Assembly (NCBI GenBank): GCA_035646375.1
Contig: DASRPM010000199.1
Span: 1-18,913 of the forward strand
Reading direction: 5' to 3'
Source of the DNA: DASYRM01 sp035646375
Lineage (GTDB): Bacteria; Acidobacteriota; Vicinamibacteria; Vicinamibacterales; UBA2999
Length of the DNA stretch: 18,913 nucleotides
Numbering within the stretch: the first letter of the stretch is position 1; the number at the start of each line of letters is the position of its first letter. Below, piece after piece: positions 12,682 to 18,913 of this stretch. A program made the position numbers and the translations under genes. The notes under the pieces are model-generated. The model was not told the origin of the DNA and made no database searches. It saw only the letters and a list, made by a program, of their open reading frames with translations.

Positions 12682-15501
12682 GTGCGTAGAAACGCGATCG
12701 CCGCGTTTCTCATCGCGGTCACGCTCGCCGCGCCGGCGACGGCGCAGGATCTCCGCGCGCCGCTCCCGGTCGATTCGAGCGTCCGCACGGGCACGCTCGG
12801 AAACGGGCTGAAGTTCTTCATCCGCCGTAATCCCAGGCCCGAGGACCGCGTGCTCCTGCGACTGGCGGTGCAGGCCGGGTCGGTGGACGAGGCCGAGGAC
12901 CAGCGCGGGCTCGCGCACGTGCTCGAGCACATGGCGTTCAACGGGACGTCGCGGTTCAAGCCCGGCGAGCTCGTGAGCTACCTGCAGTCGATTGGCGCCC
13001 GCTTCGGTCCGCACGTCAACGCCTATACGAGCTACGACGAGACCGTCTACATGCTCGACGTGCCCACCGACCGGCCCAACGCGCTCCAGCGCGGCATGGA
13101 CGCGCTGAGCGACTTTGCCGGCGGCATGACGCTCGATCCGAAGGAAGTGGACAAGGAGCGGGGCGTCGTCATCGAGGAGTGGCGCGGCCGGCTCGGCGCC
13201 GGCACGCGGATGCAGCAGCCGCAGATCGAAGCGATCTTCGGCCCCACGTCGCAGTACTCGAAGCGCCTGCCGATCGGCACGCCCGAGTCGCTCCGCACGT
13301 TCACGGTGAAGCGGCTGCGCGACTTCTACACGGCCAACTACCGCGCCAACCGCATGGCCGTGATTGTCGTCGGCGACCTGGATCCCAACGAGATCGAGGC
13401 GATGATCCGCCAGCGGTTCGGCGCGATGCCTGGCGCCCGCGGGGCGGCGGCCCGCCGCACGTTCCCCATCCCGCCGCACAAGGAGACGCGCTTCGTCACC
13501 GTCTCCGATCGCGAGGCTCAGGGCACGAGCGTCAACGTGATGTTCAAGGGGCCGTTCCACGCGCTGGAGACGCTCGAGGACTACCGCCGGTCGCTCGTGG
13601 AGTCGTTGGCGTACCAGATGATCAACGGGCGGTTCGCCGAGCTGTCCCGCCGGCCCGATGCGCCGTTCCTGGCGGCGTCGGCCGGCAGCGATACGTTCGG
13701 CGGGTCCGTGAGCGCCGCCAGCTTCGGCGTCCGCGTGAAGGACGGCGAGACCGAGAAGGGGCTGACGGCCCTGACGACCGAAATCGCCCGCGTCCGCCAG
13801 TTCGGGTTCGGGGAGGCCGAGCTCGATCGCGCGCGGCGGGGGGCGCTGGCGCAGTACGAGCGCATCTACAACGAGCGCAACAACACCACCAGCGAGCCGC
13901 TGGCGTCCGAGCTGTTGCGGCACTATCTGAGCCGCGAGGCGGTGCCCGGCATCGAGCGTGAGCTCGAATACGCGCGCCGCTTCTTCGCCACCATCACGAC
14001 CGCCGAGGTGTCGGCGTTCGCGCGCGAGATCATCCGCGACGACAACCGCGTGGTGCTGTCGTCCGCGCCGGATCGTCAGGGGCTGGCGCCGGTGACACGG
14101 GCACAGCTGCAGGCGGCGATCACGGCTGGCCTGTCGGCGTCGGTGACGGCGTGGAGCGATCAGATGGAGGGCAAGGCGCTGATGGCCAAGGCGCCCGCGC
14201 CGGGCACGGTGCAGGGCCGCCGCGAGGTTCCCGAGATCGGCGTCACCGTGCTGACGCTGTCCAACGGTGTGGAGGTATGGCTGAAGCCCACCGACTACCG
14301 CGCCGACCAGGTGGTGTTCAGCTCGTACGCGAAAGGCGGCATCTCGAATGCGCCGCCCGAGCAGTTCTTCAACGTGTCGCTCGCGTCGTCGCTCGTGGGC
14401 ATCGGCGGCATCGGCGGTCTGTCGCCGGTCGACCTCGGCAAGCTGCTGGCGGGGAAGATCGGCAGCGCCTCCGCCTACATCTCCACCTACACGCATGGCA
14501 TCACCGGCTCGGCGACGCCGCGGGATCTGGAAACCGCGCTGCAGCTGGCCTACCTGCACTTCACGGCGCCGAATCGCGATCCCGGCGCGCTCGATCTGAT
14601 GAAGCGCCGCCTCGAAGCGTCGCTCGCCAACCAGGCGCAGAGCCCGGGAGCGGTCTTCGGCGAGCGTGTGCGGCTGCTCAACACGGTCGATCACTACACC
14701 GCGAAGCCGTTCAAGATGGACGACATCGCCAGGCTCGACGCGCCGGCGATGTGGGCGTTCTACAACGAGCGCTTCAGCAACGCCGCCAACTTCACGTTCT
14801 TCTTCGTGGGCAACTTCACGGTGGATGAGATCACGCCGCTCCTCGCCACCTACCTCGGCTCGCTGCCGTCGAAGGGGACGCCCGATTCGCGCGCCGCCGA
14901 CGTGCGCCTGCAGTTTCCGGCCAGCGTCCGGCGCGAGACGGTGACCAAGGGGCAGGAGCCGCGGGCGCAGACCATCATCACGTTCTTCTCGGATACCGGG
15001 CTCGACGAGGCGCAGACCGCCCGCATCCGGGCCGGAGCCGACATCGTCGAGAACAAGCTGCGCGACATCCTGCGGGAGCAGTTGGGCGGCACCTATTCGG
15101 TGTCCGTCGGCTACTCCGACACGTCGCCGCAGGCCGGCTACGGCACGACGACCGTGCAGTTCGGCAGCTCGCCGGAGAACGTCGAGAAGCTGAGTACCGC
15201 GGTGATGACCGAGCTGGACCGCCTGCGGCGCGAGGGCCCGACGGCCGAGGACCTGCAGGCCGTGAAGGAAGCCGACAAGAACGACCTCGCGCAGGCGCTG
15301 CGGCAGAACGCGTACTGGCTCAACGCGCTGCAGGCCACGCACCTCCTCGGGCGTGATGCGAAGATGATTCCGCGCCGCTCCGAGCGCACGGACGCGCTCA
15401 CCGTCGAGAACGTGCACGAGGCGATACGAAGGTACCTGCCGTCGGATCGCTACACTGTCGTGACGCTGCTCCCCGAAGCACCCGCTACGCGGACACAGTA
15501 G
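12682..15501 (+). CDS. Exported M16-family zinc metalloprotease (pitrilysin/PqqL type)
   Basis: Inverzincin peptidase predicted to be exported and to degrade peptides in the periplasm. 939 aa. Signal peptide MRRNAIAAFLIAVTLAAPATA with likely cleavage ATA|QD. The inverted zinc motif HxxEH is HVLEH at 79-83, and the downstream Glu ligand lies in ERGVVIEEW (159-167, Glu165/166). Two M16 halves are present: an active N-terminal pair (about 30-480) and an inactive C-terminal pair starting near GVTVLTLSNGVEVWLKPTDY, with no second HxxEH, as in full-length PqqL-like enzymes. Start at GTG 12682; earlier in-frame codons are antisense to dut. No Shine-Dalgarno sequence; a hairpin sits before the start. 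Repeat copy B begins right at its TAG stop. Confidence 0.94.
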   Translation: MRRNAIAAFLIAVTLAAPATAQDLRAPLPVDSSVRTGTLGNGLKFFIRRNPRPEDRVLLRLAVQAGSVDEAEDQRGLAHVLEHMAFNGTSRFKPGELVSYLQSIGARFGPHVNAYTSYDETVYMLDVPTDRPNALQRGMDALSDFAGGMTLDPKEVDKERGVVIEEWRGRLGAGTRMQQPQIEAIFGPTSQYSKRLPIGTPESLRTFTVKRLRDFYTANYRANRMAVIVVGDLDPNEIEAMIRQRFGAMPGARGAAARRTFPIPPHKETRFVTVSDREAQGTSVNVMFKGPFHALETLEDYRRSLVESLAYQMINGRFAELSRRPDAPFLAASAGSDTFGGSVSAASFGVRVKDGETEKGLTALTTEIARVRQFGFGEAELDRARRGALAQYERIYNERNNTTSEPLASELLRHYLSREAVPGIERELEYARRFFATITTAEVSAFAREIIRDDNRVVLSSAPDRQGLAPVTRAQLQAAITAGLSASVTAWSDQMEGKALMAKAPAPGTVQGRREVPEIGVTVLTLSNGVEVWLKPTDYRADQVVFSSYAKGGISNAPPEQFFNVSLASSLVGIGGIGGLSPVDLGKLLAGKIGSASAYISTYTHGITGSATPRDLETALQLAYLHFTAPNRDPGALDLMKRRLEASLANQAQSPGAVFGERVRLLNTVDHYTAKPFKMDDIARLDAPAMWAFYNERFSNAANFTFFFVGNFTVDEITPLLATYLGSLPSKGTPDSRAADVRLQFPASVRRETVTKGQEPRAQTIITFFSDTGLDEAQTARIRAGADIVENKLRDILREQLGGTYSVSVGYSDTSPQAGYGTTTVQFGSSPENVEKLSTAVMTELDRLRREGPTAEDLQAVKEADKNDLAQALRQNAYWLNALQATHLLGRDAKMIPRRSERTDALTVENVHEAIRRYLPSDRYTVVTLLPEAPATRTQ

Positions 15502-15594
15502 CCGGGTGGGTCAGGTAAGTCAGGTAGGGGGTCGGGTAGGTTCAGAGGTTCTCCCTACCCGGCCCACCTGACCTACCAGACCCACCTGACCGGC
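15502..15594. repeat. Inverted array of 9-bp repeats (copy B) between M16 protease and ettA
   Basis: Left arm: GGTCAGGTA (15509), AGTCAGGTA (15518), an extra GGG, GGTCGGGTA (15530). Right arm, read on the minus strand from 15591: GGTCAGGTG, GGTCTGGTA, GGTCAGGTG, GGCCGGGTA. The right arm matches the left arm of copy A at 32 of 36 positions, and the left arm matches copy A's right arm, so B is close to the reverse complement of A. It starts immediately after the protease TAG and ends about 10 bp before the ettA -10 box, between two genes on the same strand. Confidence 0.85.
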
Positions 15595-15604
15595 ACGCCC
15601 ACGT

Positions 15605-15610
15605 TATACT
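15605..15610 (+). promoter_or_regulatory. Candidate -10 element of ettA (TATACT)
   Basis: TATACT, identical to the mreB box, with predicted start near 15617 and a leader of about 20 nt that lacks a Shine-Dalgarno sequence. The -35 position falls in repeat copy B and shows no consensus match. Confidence 0.45.
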
Positions 15611-15637
15611 CGTCGTTTTGAATCCCTTCTGAATCGA

Positions 15638-17308
<1,671 letters not shown>

Positions 17309-17338
17309 GGCGGTCCTGCTGAACCCGGGAGACGGCGC

Positions 17339-17845
17339 ATGACTTCTGAACAGGCCAAGGCCGCGGCCGACCTGATGACGACTGTCTGGGAATTCGAGTT
17401 CCCCGCCACGTGTCGGGTGCTTGCGGCGGTGAAGGACGACAACCGCGACTACAAGCCCGACGCCAAGTCGCGGACCGCCTGGGACCTCGCGACGCATCTG
17501 GCCACGACCGACATCTGGTTCATCGACAGCATCTTGAACGGTGCCTTCGAGTGGGACCCCGAGGCGGTGAAGCGGGCCGAGTCGCAGTTCAAGACCGTCG
17601 ACGACATCGTCGCCTTCTACACGAGGACGTTTCCCGAGAAGGTGAAAGCGCTCCGCGCGCTGCCGGGCGACACGCTCGCAGCGACGATCGATTGTTTCGG
17701 CAATTTCAACTGGCCGGCGGTGCAGTACATCGGCTTCGCCAACAATCACAGCATCCACCACCGCGGCCAGCTTGCCGCCTACCTGCGCGCGATGGGCTCG
17801 AAGGTTCCGAACATCTACGGTCCCAGCGCGGACGACAAAGAGTAG
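17339..17845 (+). CDS. DinB-superfamily (DUF664/YfiT-like) putative metal-dependent protein
   Basis: Four-helix-bundle protein, 168 aa, related to DinB/YfiT and bacillithiol or mycothiol S-transferases; not a polymerase. The metal triad is visible: His53 in DLATHLATTD and His137 and His141 in NHSIHHRGQLAAYLRAMG, with the ending GSKVPNIYGPSAD typical of this family. Tryptophan- and Phe-rich helices (WEFEFPAT, TDIWFID) fit the fold. Substrate and thiol cofactor are unknown. Start at ATG 17339, with a modest GGGAG 7 nt upstream. It lies 30 bp after ettA and only 4 bp before the first UbiD codon, so it is probably in one transcript with both. Confidence 0.9.
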   Translation: MTSEQAKAAADLMTTVWEFEFPATCRVLAAVKDDNRDYKPDAKSRTAWDLATHLATTDIWFIDSILNGAFEWDPEAVKRAESQFKTVDDIVAFYTRTFPEKVKALRALPGDTLAATIDCFGNFNWPAVQYIGFANNHSIHHRGQLAAYLRAMGSKVPNIYGPSADDKE

Positions 17846-17849
17846 GCCG

Positions 17850-18913
17850 CTGTTTCCCGATCTCCGCGCGTTCATCGGGCAGCTCCAGCGCGACAACTCG
17901 ATTGTCACCGTGGACGCACCCGTGGACCCGCGGCTGGAAGTGGCCGAGATTCACCGCCGCGTCATCGCCGCCGGTGGACCCGCGCTGCTCTTCACCAACG
18001 TCAAGGGCGCGGACTTCCGCCTCGTCACCAACCTGTTCGGCACGGCGCGGCGCGCGGAACTGGCGTTCGGCGAACGGCCGCTGCGCTTGATCCGCCGGAT
18101 CGTGGAGCTGGCCGAGACGCTGATGCCGCCGACACCCGCCAAGCTGTGGGGCGCGCGTGACGTCGGTCTCGAGCTCCTCAAGGTGGGGATGAAGCGGGCG
18201 TCGAGCGGCCCGGTCACCGAGCGAGTCACCGCCGACGTGCGTCTCGATCGCCTGCCGGCGATCACGTCGTGGCCCGAGGACGGCGGGCCGTTCATCACGC
18301 TGCCGCTCGTCTACACCACGCATCCCGATCGCCACGGCCACAACCTCGGCATGTACCGGATGCACGTGCACGATGCGCGCAGCACCGGCATGCACTGGCA
18401 GATCGGGAAGGGCGGCGGCTATCACTACGCCGTCGCCGAGGCGCGGCGCCAGAGCCTGCCGGTGACGGTGATGCTGGGCGGGCCTCCCGCGCTCATCCTC
18501 TCGGCCATCGCGCCGCTGCCCGAGAACGTGCCCGAGCTGATGCTCGCGTCGCTCATTGCCGGCCAGCGTCTGCCGCAGGTGCACGGACAGGGGCCGCATC
18601 CGATCGTCGCCTCGGCCGAGTTCGCGCTGCTCGGCGAGGTGCTGCCGGACGTGCGGCGTCCCGAAGGCCCCTTCGGCGATCACTACGGCTACTACTCGCT
18701 GCAACATGACTACCCGGTGTTCAGCGTGCAGCGCATGGCGCACCGCGCCGACGCGATCTTCCCGGCGACGGTGGTGGGGAAGCCGCGCCAGGAGGACTTC
18801 TTCATCGGCGACCTGCTGCAGGAGCTGCTGTCGCCGCTCTTCCCGCTGGTGATGCCGGCGGTCGAACGGCTGTGGTCCTACGGCGAGACGGGCTACCACT
18901 CGCTTGGCGCCGC
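17850..18913 (+). CDS. UbiD-family (de)carboxylase, 3' end outside the window
   Basis: Prenylated-FMN-dependent decarboxylase family; substrate not determinable. About 354 residues are visible of a usual 450-500. The opening FPDLRAFIGQLQRDNSIVTV and VDPRLEVAEIHRRV are typical. The cofactor/metal region includes HNLGMYRMHVHD (164-175) and MHWQIGKGGGYHY (181-193), then SAEFALLGEV (255-264) and the strongly conserved PEGPFGDHYGYYS (271-283). MHWQIGKGGG differs from the RWLSHRGG-like stretch of ubiquinone UbiD, so this is likely another branch of the family. The frame has no ATG, GTG or TTG near the family N-terminus; CTG 17850, 4 bp after the upstream stop, is the best candidate, with only a weak purine stretch before it. 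Alternatively the first residues differ and a later GTG (about 17908) is used, cutting into the domain. Confidence 0.88.
   Translation, partial: MFPDLRAFIGQLQRDNSIVTVDAPVDPRLEVAEIHRRVIAAGGPALLFTNVKGADFRLVTNLFGTARRAELAFGERPLRLIRRIVELAETLMPPTPAKLWGARDVGLELLKVGMKRASSGPVTERVTADVRLDRLPAITSWPEDGGPFITLPLVYTTHPDRHGHNLGMYRMHVHDARSTGMHWQIGKGGGYHYAVAEARRQSLPVTVMLGGPPALILSAIAPLPENVPELMLASLIAGQRLPQVHGQGPHPIVASAEFALLGEVLPDVRRPEGPFGDHYGYYSLQHDYPVFSVQRMAHRADAIFPATVVGKPRQEDFFIGDLLQELLSPLFPLVMPAVERLWSYGETGYHSLGA

Noticed and set aside
11905..15417. A 1170-codon open frame on the minus strand opposite the M16 protease and part of dinB
   Set aside because: Its translation is Arg/His/Gly/Val-rich antisense low-complexity sequence typical of GC-rich genomes, with no domain; the plus-strand protease and the in-frame dinB explain the DNA.
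17339..17845. A second DNA polymerase IV, suggested by the family name DinB
   Set aside because: The protein is a 168-aa metal-binding helical-bundle protein; the DinB superfamily is unrelated to the Y-family polymerase at 11099-12235.

Overview
The window is a GC-rich chromosomal stretch of densely packed housekeeping genes on both strands. There is no phage, transposase, integrase, CRISPR array, tRNA or rRNA in it. The gene content points to a Gram-negative, rod-forming bacterium: MreB, an exported M16 zinc protease, an exported tandem cyclophilin and an ExeA/XrtA-type AAA ATPase. The combination and base composition would suit an Acidobacteriota (Vicinamibacteria-like) genome, but that placement is inference; no marker gene here settles it.

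Layout, left to right. The 3' part of typA (2-1606, +) is followed by mreB (1837-2859, +) with a strong intrinsic terminator. A 2Fe-2S ferredoxin (2960-3310, -) is divergent from an unrecognised 171-aa protein and a TerC membrane protein (3339-4615, +, probably one operon). A glutaminase, an alpha/beta hydrolase and a DUF1499 membrane protein lie on the minus strand (4709-7332). rsgA (7374-8447, +) converges on and overlaps an ExeA-like ATPase (8424-9557, -). That ATPase is divergent from a two-domain periplasmic peptidyl-prolyl isomerase (9682-10824, +). Next on the minus strand are a 79-aa conserved-looking small protein and a dut-dinB pair (10835-12641). A large M16 protease (12682-15501, +), the ABC-F ATPase ettA (15638-17308, +), a DinB-superfamily (DUF664-like) protein (17339-17845, +) and a 3'-truncated UbiD-family decarboxylase (17850-end, +) complete the window.

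Functional themes. Three ribosome-associated NTPases occur (TypA/BipA, RsgA, EttA). Nucleotide-pool sanitation and translesion synthesis are paired (dut-dinB). Envelope protein folding and turnover is represented by the PPIase and the M16 protease. These are mostly independent transcription units; I see no single multi-gene accessory system here.

The most interesting material is non-coding. (1) A family of 9-bp repeats (consensus near GGTCAGGTA/GGGCGGGTA) sits at gene 3' ends, often with the TAG stop codon formed by the repeat itself. Two copies are roughly 90-bp inverted arrays that are near reverse complements of each other. (2) For at least six genes a -10-like hexamer ends 5-8 nt before the start codon, suggesting leaderless transcripts. 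(3) An 18-bp inverted repeat plus a 10-bp GC hairpin fill the divergent ATPase/PPIase promoter region. No previously undescribed protein system could be supported from the sequence alone.
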